NCBI GenBank assembly: GCA_963841425.1
Contig: CAWJCL010000001.1
Coordinates: 310,001-374,000, forward strand
DNA: 64,000 bases
Source of the DNA: DATEOR01 sp963841425
GTDB taxonomy: Bacteria > Actinomycetota > Thermoleophilia > Gaiellales > Gaiellaceae
Reading direction: 5' to 3'
Part shown: piece by piece, positions 50,340 through 58,436 of the stretch
Numbering within the stretch: the stretch's first letter is position 1
Layout: each line of letters starts with the position of its first letter
Translations under genes and position numbers: made by a program
The notes under the pieces: generated by a model
Databases searched by the model: none
Told to the model about the DNA's origin: nothing
The model's input: only the letters and a program-made list of their open reading frames with translations

Positions 50340-52103
50340 TCATCGGCCGGTCGGACCGCTTTCTTGACCGACTCCGGGCCGAAGCTGAATTCCGAGCTCC
50401 CGCAGCTGTTCCTCCTCCACCTCCGAGGGCGCACCGCTCATCGGGTCGGCCCCCGCCTGGTTCTTCGGAAACGCGATCACGTCGCGGAGGTTCGGCTCCT
50501 TTGCGAGCACCATCATCATCCGGTCGATCCCGAACGCGATCCCGCCGTGCGGGGGCGCGCCCATGGCCAGCGCGTCGAGGAGGAAGCCGAACTTCGCCCG
50601 CTGCTCCTCCGGCGAAAGCTCGAGGAGCGAGAAGACGCGCGCCTGAATGGCGGCTTCGTGGATCCTGAAGGAGCCTCCGCCCAGCTCCTGACCGTTCCCG
50701 ACGAGGTCGTACGCGTGGGCCAGCGCGTGCGCGGGGTCCCGGTCGAACGTCTCCTCGAAGCCCGGTGCCGGACGCGTGAACGGATGGTGGACAGCCGCCC
50801 AGCGTTCGTCCTCCTCGGACCACTCGAACATCGGGAAGTCGGTGACCCAGACCCATTTCCAGGCCTCCTCGTCGATCAGCCCGAGCTCGCGGCCGAGGTG
50901 GAGGCGCACCGCGCCGAGGACGCGCGAGACCATGGCCGGCTCGTCGGCGGCGAAGAGGACCGTGTAGCCCGGATCGCAGCGGAAGCGGGCGAGCTCCTCC
51001 TCGGAGAGGAACTTCGCGATCGGCGAGCGCACCTCACCCTCCTCGTCCCACACGAGGTACGCGAGCCCCTTTGCGCCCCACTCCTTGGCCACCTCCTCGA
51101 GGCGCTCGAGCTCGGCGCGCGAAAACGCCTGCGGTACGCGGATGAAGCGCACGCACGGCGCGCCCGCGAAGACGCCGAACTCGGAGGAACGGGTGAGCTC
51201 GGTCGCGTCCTCGAGCTCGAGCCCGAAGCGAAGATCGGGCTTGTCCGAGCCGTAGCGCGCGTCGGCCTCCGCCCACGTGAGGCGCGGGAACGGCGCCTCG
51301 AGCTCCACGCCGAGACAGTCGCGCCAGGCGGTCTGGATCATCCGCTCCATGAGGGCGAAGAGGAACTCCTGATCCGGGAAGGCCATCTCGACGTCCAGCT
51401 GCGTGATCTCCTGCACCCGGTCGGCGCGCAGGTCCTCGTCCCGGAAGCAGCGCGCGATCTGGAAGTAGCGGTCGAAGCCGCCGATCACGAGCAGCTGCTT
51501 GAGGATCTGGGGCGACTGCGGGAGCGCGAAGAATCGGCCGGGCTGAAGGCGGCTCGGGACGATGAAGTCGCGCGCGCCCTCGGGCGTCGGCTTGAAGAGG
51601 ATCGGCGTCTCGATCTCGAGGAAGCCGCCGCCCTCCATGGTCTTCCTGATCGCAGAGACCATCGTGCTGCGAAGGCCGATGTTGCGCTGCATCTTTGAGC
51701 GGCGCAGGTCGAGCCAGCGGTAGCGGAGACGCAGCGTCTCGTCGACGTTCTCCTCGTCGAGCTGGAAGGGGAGCGGCGTCGACGTGGAGACCATCTCCAG
51801 GGTGTCGACCTGGAGCTCGACCTCGCCGGTCGGGACGTTGGGGTTCACGGCCTCCGGCGCGCGGCGGACGACCTCTCCCTCCGCCCGGAGGACGAACTCG
51901 TTCCTGATCGCGTGCCCCGACTTCGCGGCGTCGGGCGCGCGCTCGGGGTTGAGGACGAGCTGGCAGATCCCTGTGCGGTCGCGGAGGTCGACGAAGACGA
52001 GCCCGCCGTGGTCGCGCCGCGAATCGGCCCAGCCGGCGAGGGTGAGCCGCTGGCCGACGTGCTCGGGCCGCACCTCGCCGCACATGAGGTCGCGCCAGGT
52101 CAT
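50340..52103 (-). CDS. aspS: Aspartate-tRNA ligase
   Basis: The 587-residue bacterial-type AspRS has the OB-fold anticodon domain (VGQRLTLAGWADSRRDHGGLVFVDLRDRTGICQLV), class II motif 2 (FQIARCFRDEDLRADRVQEITQLDVEM), the inserted GAD domain, and motif 3 (GGIAFGIDRMMMVLA). It charges tRNA-Asp, and the sequence alone does not show whether it also charges tRNA-Asn. The ATG overlaps hisS as ATGA, so MBL-hisS-aspS is one unit. Confidence 0.98.
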   Translation of the reverse strand: MTWRDLMCGEVRPEHVGQRLTLAGWADSRRDHGGLVFVDLRDRTGICQLVLNPERAPDAAKSGHAIRNEFVLRAEGEVVRRAPEAVNPNVPTGEVELQVDTLEMVSTSTPLPFQLDEENVDETLRLRYRWLDLRRSKMQRNIGLRSTMVSAIRKTMEGGGFLEIETPILFKPTPEGARDFIVPSRLQPGRFFALPQSPQILKQLLVIGGFDRYFQIARCFRDEDLRADRVQEITQLDVEMAFPDQEFLFALMERMIQTAWRDCLGVELEAPFPRLTWAEADARYGSDKPDLRFGLELEDATELTRSSEFGVFAGAPCVRFIRVPQAFSRAELERLEEVAKEWGAKGLAYLVWDEEGEVRSPIAKFLSEEELARFRCDPGYTVLFAADEPAMVSRVLGAVRLHLGRELGLIDEEAWKWVWVTDFPMFEWSEEDERWAAVHHPFTRPAPGFEETFDRDPAHALAHAYDLVGNGQELGGGSFRIHEAAIQARVFSLLELSPEEQRAKFGFLLDALAMGAPPHGGIAFGIDRMMMVLAKEPNLRDVIAFPKNQAGADPMSGAPSEVEEEQLRELGIQLRPGVGQESGPTGR

Positions 52104-53293
52104 GCAGTCACCTCGGAAAGATCCGTGCCGGCACCGACGACGACCACTCGCTCCGCGCCGAGCCGGCTCGCCTGCGTTCGCTGGCCCTTGACGGAGCGGC
52201 CTGCGAAGTCGGCCTCCGCGCGCATGCCTGCCGCGCGCAGCTCAGCGACCTTGGCGAGGACGGCAGTCCGGTCCGCGCCTTCCTCGCAGATGAAGAAGAC
52301 GTCGATGCCCTGCTCGGCCGGCGGTTCGACTCCGGCATCCTCGAGAGCGAGGAGGAGACGCTCGATCCCCGCGCCGAACCCGACTCCGGGCGTATGCGGC
52401 CCGCCGAGCTCCTCCGCCAGGCCGTCGTAGCGGCCGCCGCCGCTCAGGGTGCTCTGTGAGCCGCCCTCGGGCCCGACGAACTCCCAGGTGGTTCGCGTGT
52501 AGTAGTCGAGGCCGCGGACGAGCGTCGGTACCACCTCGTAGCGCACCCCGTAGGCATCGAGGTAGCGGCGCACCGCGGCGAAGTGGTCGCGGCAGGCCTC
52601 GCAGAGGGAGTCTCCGATCGTCGGCGCCCGACGCAGGATTTCCTGCACTGCCGGTGGCTTCCCGGCGATGTTGTCGAGGGCACGGAGCGGGTTGCGCGAG
52701 GCCTGCTCGCGGGTGGCGTCGTCGAGCTTGCCCGCGTGCTCCTCCAGCCAGGGCCGCAGGCGGTCGAGATATGCGGGGCGGCAGTCGGCGTCGCCGATGG
52801 AGTTCAGCTCGAGCCGGTACTCGGTCACGCCGAGGCGCCCGAGCAGCGAGTCGTAGAGCTGAATCACCTCCGCGTCGAGCGCGGGGTCCTCGGAGCCGAT
52901 CGCCTCGACGTCCAGCTGCCAGTGCTCCCGATAGCGCCCCTTCTGTGGACGCCCGTAGCGGTAGATCGTCTCGTGCGTGTAGAGCTTCTGCGGCTGCGGC
53001 TCGCGGTGCAGGCCGTGCTCCAGGTAAGCGCGGACGACCGGCGCGGTGGCTTCTGCGCGAAGCGTGAGCGACCGGTCGCCGCGGTCCTCGAACGTGTACA
53101 TCTCCTTCGTGACGACGTCCGAGCCCTGGCCGGACGTGCGCGCGAAGAGCTCGGTGTCCTCGAAGACGGGCGTGTCGATGCGGCGATAGCCGTACAGGTG
53201 GCACAGGCGCTCGAACTCTCCGAGCACGTGCCGCCAGCGCGGCTGCTCGGAGGGAAGGATGTCGTGGGTGCCGCGCGGAGCTTCGAACTTCAC
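52100..53293 (-). CDS. hisS: Histidine-tRNA ligase
   Basis: HisS charges tRNA-His. The 397-residue protein starts FEAPRGTHDILP. It has class II motif 2 (YTHETIYRYGRPQKGRYREHWQLDVEAIG), the histidine-A loop VRGLDYYTRTTWEFVG and GGGRYDGLAEELGG, motif 3 GVGFGAGIERLLLAL, and a C-terminal anticodon domain. GTG 53293 overlaps the MBL-fold gene stop as GTGA. Confidence 0.97.
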   Translation of the reverse strand: MKFEAPRGTHDILPSEQPRWRHVLGEFERLCHLYGYRRIDTPVFEDTELFARTSGQGSDVVTKEMYTFEDRGDRSLTLRAEATAPVVRAYLEHGLHREPQPQKLYTHETIYRYGRPQKGRYREHWQLDVEAIGSEDPALDAEVIQLYDSLLGRLGVTEYRLELNSIGDADCRPAYLDRLRPWLEEHAGKLDDATREQASRNPLRALDNIAGKPPAVQEILRRAPTIGDSLCEACRDHFAAVRRYLDAYGVRYEVVPTLVRGLDYYTRTTWEFVGPEGGSQSTLSGGGRYDGLAEELGGPHTPGVGFGAGIERLLLALEDAGVEPPAEQGIDVFFICEEGADRTAVLAKVAELRAAGMRAEADFAGRSVKGQRTQASRLGAERVVVVGAGTDLSEVTA

Positions 53294-53925
53294 GCCCGGA
53301 GCTCTGCGAGGAAGGGGTTGCGCGCCAGCTCGTCGCCGAGCGTCGTCGGCGGGCCGTGCCCCGAGTAGACGACCGTTTCCGGAGGGAAACGCTCGAGCAG
53401 CCGGCGGATCGAGTCGAGCAGCGTGTCCCAGTCCCCGTCCGGCCGGTCGGTCCGGCCCACCGAGCCGGCGAAGAGGACGTCTCCCGAGAAGAGCGCGCCG
53501 TCCGAATAGAAGGCGAGGTGGCCGAGCAGGTGGCCGGGGACTTTCAGGGTCTCGAACTCGATGCCGGCGAGCTCGAGCCGCTCGTCCCCCTGAAGGAGGA
53601 CGTCCGGCGTGAACGCCTCGAACGTGACGCCCGCCTCGGGGTAGAGCTCGTTGATCCGCTGCGCGCGGTCGCTGTCCACCTCCGCCATGTACACCGGCGC
53701 GTCGGTGGCCCGCTGGAGCTCGGCCACGCCGCCGATGTGGTCGATGTCGGCGTGCGTGATGAGGATCGCGGCGCAGCGAGCGCTCTCGAGCCCCTCCTCG
53801 ATCCGGGCCGTCTCGCCTGGCCAGCCGGGGTCGACGACGACGGCTTCGCCGGCGCCGGGAGGGCGGACGACGTAGCAGTTCATCGCGAACGGGCTCAACG
53901 CGAGCTGGGTAACGTCGAGGGCCAT
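53290..53925 (-). CDS. MBL-fold metallo-hydrolase (glyoxalase II-like)
   Basis: The 211-residue protein has the two-metal motif ILITHADIDHIGG near residue 56, VPGHLLGHLAFY near 128, GDVLFAGSVGRTD and a final VVYSGHGPPTTLG. It resembles hydroxyacylglutathione hydrolases but lacks the glutathione-binding C-terminal part. The thioester substrate is therefore unknown. The ATG is nine bases after a TAGACT that is one arm of a palindrome. hisS and aspS follow with overlaps, as in many bacteria. Confidence 0.88.
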   Translation of the reverse strand: MALDVTQLALSPFAMNCYVVRPPGAGEAVVVDPGWPGETARIEEGLESARCAAILITHADIDHIGGVAELQRATDAPVYMAEVDSDRAQRINELYPEAGVTFEAFTPDVLLQGDERLELAGIEFETLKVPGHLLGHLAFYSDGALFSGDVLFAGSVGRTDRPDGDWDTLLDSIRRLLERFPPETVVYSGHGPPTTLGDELARNPFLAELRA

Positions 53926-53934
53926 CGGGCGCTG

Positions 53935-53961
53935 AGTCTAACGGGGCGTCGCGGTTAGACT
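53935..53961. promoter_or_regulatory. Palindromic divergent promoter, MBL gene / cupin gene
   Basis: AGTCTAAC (53935-53942) and GTTAGACT (53954-53961) are a perfect 8-bp inverted repeat with an 11-base centre. Each arm gives an outward TAGACT -10-like box, 9 bases from ATG 53925 on the minus strand and 8 bases from ATG 53970 on the plus strand. The same palindrome could bind a dimeric regulator. Confidence 0.5.
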
Positions 53962-53969
53962 GGCGCGGA

Positions 53970-54302
53970 ATGGAGAGCTGGCGGCTCCCCGAGATCGAGA
54001 CTCCGACAGGCACCCGCTCGCCGGTCGTCCTGAAGAGCGAGGACGAGGCGCGGGCGGTCCTCATCGGCCTCGATCCGGGGCAGGAGCTCGGCGACCACCA
54101 GGTCAAGGAGCACGCCTGGCTCTTCGTCGTCGAGGGCACCGTACGGGTCGCGGCCGCCGACGGCGAGATCGAGGCCCCAACCGGGACGCTCGCCCACTTC
54201 GAGCCGGACGAGCGCCATTCGGTCGCCAGTGACGAGGGTGCGAAGATCCTGCTGCTCTTGGCCCCGTGGCCCGGCCCCGGCCACTTCCGCGGGAGCGGCT
54301 AG
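53970..54302 (+). CDS. Small cupin-domain protein
   Basis: The 110-residue single cupin has the motif-1 region LGDHQVKEHAWLFVVEGTVRVAAADGE and the motif-2 region GTLAHFEPDERHSVASDEGAKILLLLAPW. The histidines HxxxxHAW and ERH could bind a metal. Proteins of this sort are common and have diverse or unknown roles. It starts eight bases after TAGACT. It is transcribed away from the MBL-hisS-aspS unit and converges with the methyltransferase gene. Confidence 0.85.
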   Translation: MESWRLPEIETPTGTRSPVVLKSEDEARAVLIGLDPGQELGDHQVKEHAWLFVVEGTVRVAAADGEIEAPTGTLAHFEPDERHSVASDEGAKILLLLAPWPGPGHFRGSG

Positions 54303-54374
54303 CGCGCTCGCGCTTCGGGGCGTCGTCGGGCGGTGGCAAAGCCGGGGCGCTGGAAGCCTGAGCCGCCCAGATCG

Positions 54375-55121
54375 CTAGCGCTCGAAGAGGAAGAGGCCGA
54401 AGCCGAGGATCTCCCGGCCGCCGAGCTCCCGGTAGCGGGCGCGGCCGTTCTCGATCCATTCGCGCAGCTCGGCGATCCCCTCTTCGCCCTCGTGCTTCTC
54501 CGCGTAGCGCTCCCCGTTCCGGGCCCAGGCGTCCTCGTAGGCGTCCCAGTCGTCGACGCTGCTCGTGACCGCGCGCTTGAGGTCGAGCCCGGCTTCGACG
54601 CCGGCCTCGATCGTCCCCTCGTAGCCCTTCAGCTCCTCCCGCGCAGCGCCGAGCGCGACCAGGTACTCCGCGGTCGGCTCCTCGCGCCAGTAGCCCTCGC
54701 CGAAGAGGAGCTTGCCTCCGCTCGCGACATAGCCGGAGAGAACGGCGAGTGTCCCTCCTACTCCGCCTCTGAAGGAGACGCCGCCGGTGCTGACCACGAG
54801 GTCGAAGGCACCCGGCTCCGGTGCGTATTCGCGCACGTCCTCTTCGAGCAGCACGACCTTCGACTCGGGAACGCGGGCCTCGGCCTGCCTGCGCGCCTCC
54901 GCGAGGACGGCGGGGGAGTTGTCGAGCCCGGTGGCGCGCACATCGGGATAGCGTTCGACGATCCGAAGGAGGATCTCCGCCTTCCCGCACCCGAGATCGA
55001 GAACGTGGGCGCCCGGCTCGAGCTCCAGCGCCTCGATCATCTCTTCGACGTCCTCCTCCCCGAGAGGGTTCATGAACGCGAGGCCCTCATGGGCGATGGC
55101 GGTGAAGTCGTCGCCGTCCAA
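54375..55121 (-). CDS. Class I SAM-dependent methyltransferase
   Basis: The 248-residue protein has the SAM loop HVLDLGCGKAEILLRIVERYPDVRATGLDNS near residue 40 and a following acidic strand LLEEDVREYAPEPGAFDLVVS. A helical cap (REELKGYEGTIEAG) contains substrate residues I cannot identify. It resembles small-molecule methyltransferases near UbiE and cyclopropane synthase families. TTG 55121 immediately follows the TAG of the upstream membrane-protein gene. Confidence 0.85.
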   Translation of the reverse strand: MDGDDFTAIAHEGLAFMNPLGEEDVEEMIEALELEPGAHVLDLGCGKAEILLRIVERYPDVRATGLDNSPAVLAEARRQAEARVPESKVVLLEEDVREYAPEPGAFDLVVSTGGVSFRGGVGGTLAVLSGYVASGGKLLFGEGYWREEPTAEYLVALGAAREELKGYEGTIEAGVEAGLDLKRAVTSSVDDWDAYEDAWARNGERYAEKHEGEEGIAELREWIENGRARYRELGGREILGFGLFLFER

Positions 55122-55511
55122 CTAGCCGGGGCCCGCGCCGCGCTGCCGCTTCGAGTAGACCCGGTACATGATCGAGTCGACCAAGTAGCTGAACGGGATG
55201 AAGAACGCGATCAGCGTCACCCCTGTGAAGACCTTCGCGGTGGTCGTCGAATCGCCGCCCGTCCAGAAGACGACGACCAGAATCAGCGGCGCGAAGATCG
55301 CCGTCCGCTTGACGACGCGGGCCATCGAGGGCTTCGGGATCTCGCGCCCGCCCCGGCGCACGGCCGGCCTTGCGCTGCTCTTGCCGTTCGGCTTCGTCGC
55401 AGCGACAGGCTTCTCGACCGGGATCTCGTCGCCGTCCTCGGTCTCGATCACGTACTCGTACTCGTGGCGCTTCAGCTTCTCGCGCCGGCGGCGCTGCTTG
55501 CGGCTTGGCAT
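55122..55511 (-). CDS. 129-residue membrane protein with basic N-terminus
   Basis: The protein begins MPSRKQRRRREKLKRHEYEY, a strongly basic cytoplasmic region. Two hydrophobic segments follow (RTAIFAPLILVVVFWTG and AKVFTGVTLIAFFIPFSYLV), with a basic end MYRVYSKRQRG. I do not recognise a family beyond small actinobacterial membrane proteins. The ATG is seven bases after CATAAT (55524-55519), which includes the stop codon TAA of hutI. It directly abuts the methyltransferase gene. Confidence 0.7.
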   Translation of the reverse strand: MPSRKQRRRREKLKRHEYEYVIETEDGDEIPVEKPVAATKPNGKSSARPAVRRGGREIPKPSMARVVKRTAIFAPLILVVVFWTGGDSTTTAKVFTGVTLIAFFIPFSYLVDSIMYRVYSKRQRGAGPG

Positions 55512-55518
55512 GGTTCCG

Positions 55519-55524
55519 ATTATG
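55519..55524 (-). promoter_or_regulatory. -10 box overlapping the hutI stop codon
   Basis: CATAAT on the minus strand contains TAA, the hutI stop (55522-55520), and ends seven bases before ATG 55511. This is the second case here where a stop codon doubles as part of the next gene's leaderless promoter. Confidence 0.45.
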
Positions 55525-56734
55525 CCGTGGGCGCGCCGCCCTGGATGACCCGGGCGATGTGATTTCCTCCGAGGTGGTAGGCCAGGCAGCGCCAGTCGGA
55601 GGCGGCGAGCAGGACGATGTCGGCGTCGTATCCGGGCGCGAGTCGGCCGACGCGGTCGCCTCGGCCGAGGACGTGTGCGGCGTTCACCGTGCACGCGGCG
55701 AGGGCTTCCGCCGGTGCCATGTGCATCTGGGTGCACGCGAGGGCCGCGACAAGGGGCAGGCTCTCGCAGAAGGCGCTGCCCGGGTTGAAGTCGGTCGCCA
55801 GCGCGACGATCGCGCCCTCGTCGACCAGCGCTCGCCCCGGCGGCATCGGGCGGTCGATGAAGAGCGCGGCGACGGGGAGAAGCACGGCCGCGACGTCGCT
55901 TCGGGCCAGGGCTTTTATCCCCTCTGGCTCCGTCGCCTCGAGATGATCGACGCTGACTGCGCCGAGCTCGATGGCGAGCGGGACGCCCCCGGCCTCGGTG
56001 AACTGGTCCGCATGCAGGCGGAGCCGGAGACCGGCCTCCCGGCAGGCCTCGAGATAGCGCCTGGCCTGAGCGGCGTCGAACGCACCTCGCTCCAGGAAGA
56101 CATCGGCCGCCTCGGCGATCGTCGCCGCCTCCGGGAGAACCTCGGCGAGCGCGAAGTCGAGGTAGGCGTCGGCATCCGCGAACTCGGGCGGGACGGCGTG
56201 CGCGCCAAGCCAGGTCGGCGAGCCGCCGGCGCCGCGGACGACCCGCAGCATCGCGAGCTCCGTGTCGCGGTCCAGGCCGTAGCCGGACTTCGCTTCGAAG
56301 GTCGTCGTCCCCGAGGCGAGCATCCACGAGCGGTGCAGCGCAAGCGCCTTCACGAGGCCGTTCTCGCCGGCCGCACGCGTGGCCCGGACCGTGGACAGGA
56401 TCCCGCCTCCAGCCGCGTGCAGCTCCTCGTAGGAGGCACCGCCCGAGCGAAGCTCGAACTCCTCCACCCTCGAGCCCGCGAAGACCGCATGCGTGTGGCA
56501 GTCGACCAGCCCGGGGACGGCGGCGCAGCCGCTCCCGTCCAGCTCCTCCACGTCTCCGTCGAGCCGATCGAGGTCGCGCATGTGGCCGACGGCCGAGATC
56601 CGCCCGCCGTCGCAGAGGACGAACGCGTCCTCGACGACGTCGACGGACCTCATCGCGTGCCGACCACGGAGCGGCGCCTGCGTCCCTGCCGGGGAGACGG
56701 CCTGCGCAAGGTCGCGGATCAGCAGCTTCGCCAC
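55520..56734 (-). CDS. hutI: Imidazolonepropionase
   Basis: HutI opens imidazolone propionate to formiminoglutamate, the third step of histidine degradation. The 404-residue amidohydrolase has the metal pair VDCHTHAVFAGSR, FEAKSGYGLD, a further histidine in LHADQFTEAGG, and the late aspartate in ALATDFNPGSAF. It follows hutU by 7 bases. GTG 56734 is the first in-frame start after the hutU stop. Confidence 0.96.
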   Translation of the reverse strand: MAKLLIRDLAQAVSPAGTQAPLRGRHAMRSVDVVEDAFVLCDGGRISAVGHMRDLDRLDGDVEELDGSGCAAVPGLVDCHTHAVFAGSRVEEFELRSGGASYEELHAAGGGILSTVRATRAAGENGLVKALALHRSWMLASGTTTFEAKSGYGLDRDTELAMLRVVRGAGGSPTWLGAHAVPPEFADADAYLDFALAEVLPEAATIAEAADVFLERGAFDAAQARRYLEACREAGLRLRLHADQFTEAGGVPLAIELGAVSVDHLEATEPEGIKALARSDVAAVLLPVAALFIDRPMPPGRALVDEGAIVALATDFNPGSAFCESLPLVAALACTQMHMAPAEALAACTVNAAHVLGRGDRVGRLAPGYDADIVLLAASDWRCLAYHLGGNHIARVIQGGAPTA

Positions 56735-56741
56735 GCGACGG

Positions 56742-58436
56742 CTAGGCGCCGGGAACTTCGAGGCCGTGCTCGCGCGCGGCCTCCTTGGCCTCGTCGTAGC
56801 CGGCGTCGAGATGGCGGAGCACGCCGGTGCCCGGGTCGGTCGTCAGGACCCGCTCGAGCCGCTCGGCAGCCTCGTCCGTGCCGTCGGCGACCACGACCAT
56901 GCCCGCGTGGATGGCGTTGCCGATCCCGACGCCGCCACCGTGATGGACGCTGACCCACGTCGCTCCCGCGGCCGTGTTCAGGAGCGCGTTCAGGATCGGC
57001 CAATCGGCGATTGCGTCGGAGCCGTCCGCCATGGCCTCGGTCTCCCTGTACGGGGACGCCACCGAGCCCGAGTCCAGGTGGTCGCGGCCGATGACCACGG
57101 GTGCGCTCACCTGGCCGCTCCGGACGAGCTCGTTGATCGCCAGGCCGGCCTTGGCGCGATCGCCGTAGCCGAGCCAGCAGATTCTCGCCGGGAGACCCTG
57201 GAACGCCACGCGCCCTGGAGCGAGGTCGAGCCACCGTTGGAGGAGGCGGTCGTCCGGAAAGAGACCCCGCAGCGCCCCGTCGATCGCTGCGATGTCCTCC
57301 GGATCGCCCGACAGCACAGCCCAGCGGAAGGGCCCGATGCCGCGGCAAAAGAGCGGCCGGATATAGGCCGGGACAAAGCCCGGGTATGAGAAAGCCTCCT
57401 TTACGCCGGCCTGTTGGGCCTCCCCTCTGAGGTTGTTGCCATAGTCGAAAACATAGCTCCCGGCCCGGACGTACTCGAGCATGCCCTCGACGTGACGCGC
57501 AATCGACTCGGAGGCGCGGCGCAGATATTCCTCGGGGTCGTCGGCGCGAAGCCGGTCGGCTTCCTCCACCGCCAGCCCGGCCGGGACGTAGCCGTTCAGA
57601 GGATCGTGCGCGGCGGTCTGGTCGGTGACGAAATCGAAGTGCTCGCCGCGCGAGGCGAGCTCTGGGACGATCTCGGCTGCGTTGCCGAGCAGCCCCACCG
57701 ACAGGGGGCGACCGTCCGCGGCGGCGGCGCGAACCCGCGCCAGCGCGTCGTCCAGCGACTCGGCCGCCTCGTCGAGGTAGCGGGTCTCGATCCGACGCTG
57801 GATCCGCGCGGGGTCGACCTCGATGCAGAGGATCGCAGCGCCTGTCATCGTCGCGGCGAGAGGCTGGGCGCCTCCCATCCCGCCGAGCCCGGCGGTGAGA
57901 ATGGTTTTCCCGTTCAGCTCCGGTGAGCCGAAGTGCTTCTCGCCGGCCGCGGCGAACGTCTGGTACGTGCCCTGCAGGATCCCCTGGGTGCCGATGTAGA
58001 TCCAGCTCCCGGCGGTCATCTGCCCGAACATCGTCAGGCCGAGAGCCTCGAGCCGGCGAAACTCGTCCCAGGTCGCCCAGCGCGGGACGAGCAGCGAGTT
58101 CGCGATCAGGACGCGCGGCGCGCCCGGGTGGGTGCGGAACACGCCGACGGGCTTTCCGCTCTGCACGAGCAGCGTCTCGTCCTCGCCCAGGGCGAGGAGC
58201 GAGCGGACCAGTGCCTTCAGCGCGTCGTGGTTCCGCGCTGCCTTGCCCGAGCCGCCGTAGACGATCAGCTCCTCGGGCTTCTCCGCCACCTCGCGATCGA
58301 GGTTGTTGAGGAGCATGCGAAGCGGCGCCTCGGTCTGCCACGAGCGGGCGTTCAGCGTCTGTCCGCGCGGCGCGCGGATCGAGCTCAGGTCGCCGCAGAG
58401 CTGCTCGACGACCACGTCGGCCTCGCGCACGCTCAC
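56742..58436 (-). CDS. hutU: Urocanate hydratase
   Basis: HutU converts urocanate to imidazolone propionate using NAD as electrophile. The 564 residues contain SIRAPRGQTLNARSWQTEAPLRMLLNNLD, LTAGLGGMGGAQPLAATMTGAA, DYGNNLRGEAQQAGV and GGGVGIGNAIHAGMVVVADG, matching the family. GTG 58436 overlaps the hutH stop as GTGA. It is the middle gene of hutH-hutU-hutI. Confidence 0.98.
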   Translation of the reverse strand: MSVREADVVVEQLCGDLSSIRAPRGQTLNARSWQTEAPLRMLLNNLDREVAEKPEELIVYGGSGKAARNHDALKALVRSLLALGEDETLLVQSGKPVGVFRTHPGAPRVLIANSLLVPRWATWDEFRRLEALGLTMFGQMTAGSWIYIGTQGILQGTYQTFAAAGEKHFGSPELNGKTILTAGLGGMGGAQPLAATMTGAAILCIEVDPARIQRRIETRYLDEAAESLDDALARVRAAAADGRPLSVGLLGNAAEIVPELASRGEHFDFVTDQTAAHDPLNGYVPAGLAVEEADRLRADDPEEYLRRASESIARHVEGMLEYVRAGSYVFDYGNNLRGEAQQAGVKEAFSYPGFVPAYIRPLFCRGIGPFRWAVLSGDPEDIAAIDGALRGLFPDDRLLQRWLDLAPGRVAFQGLPARICWLGYGDRAKAGLAINELVRSGQVSAPVVIGRDHLDSGSVASPYRETEAMADGSDAIADWPILNALLNTAAGATWVSVHHGGGVGIGNAIHAGMVVVADGTDEAAERLERVLTTDPGTGVLRHLDAGYDEAKEAAREHGLEVPGA

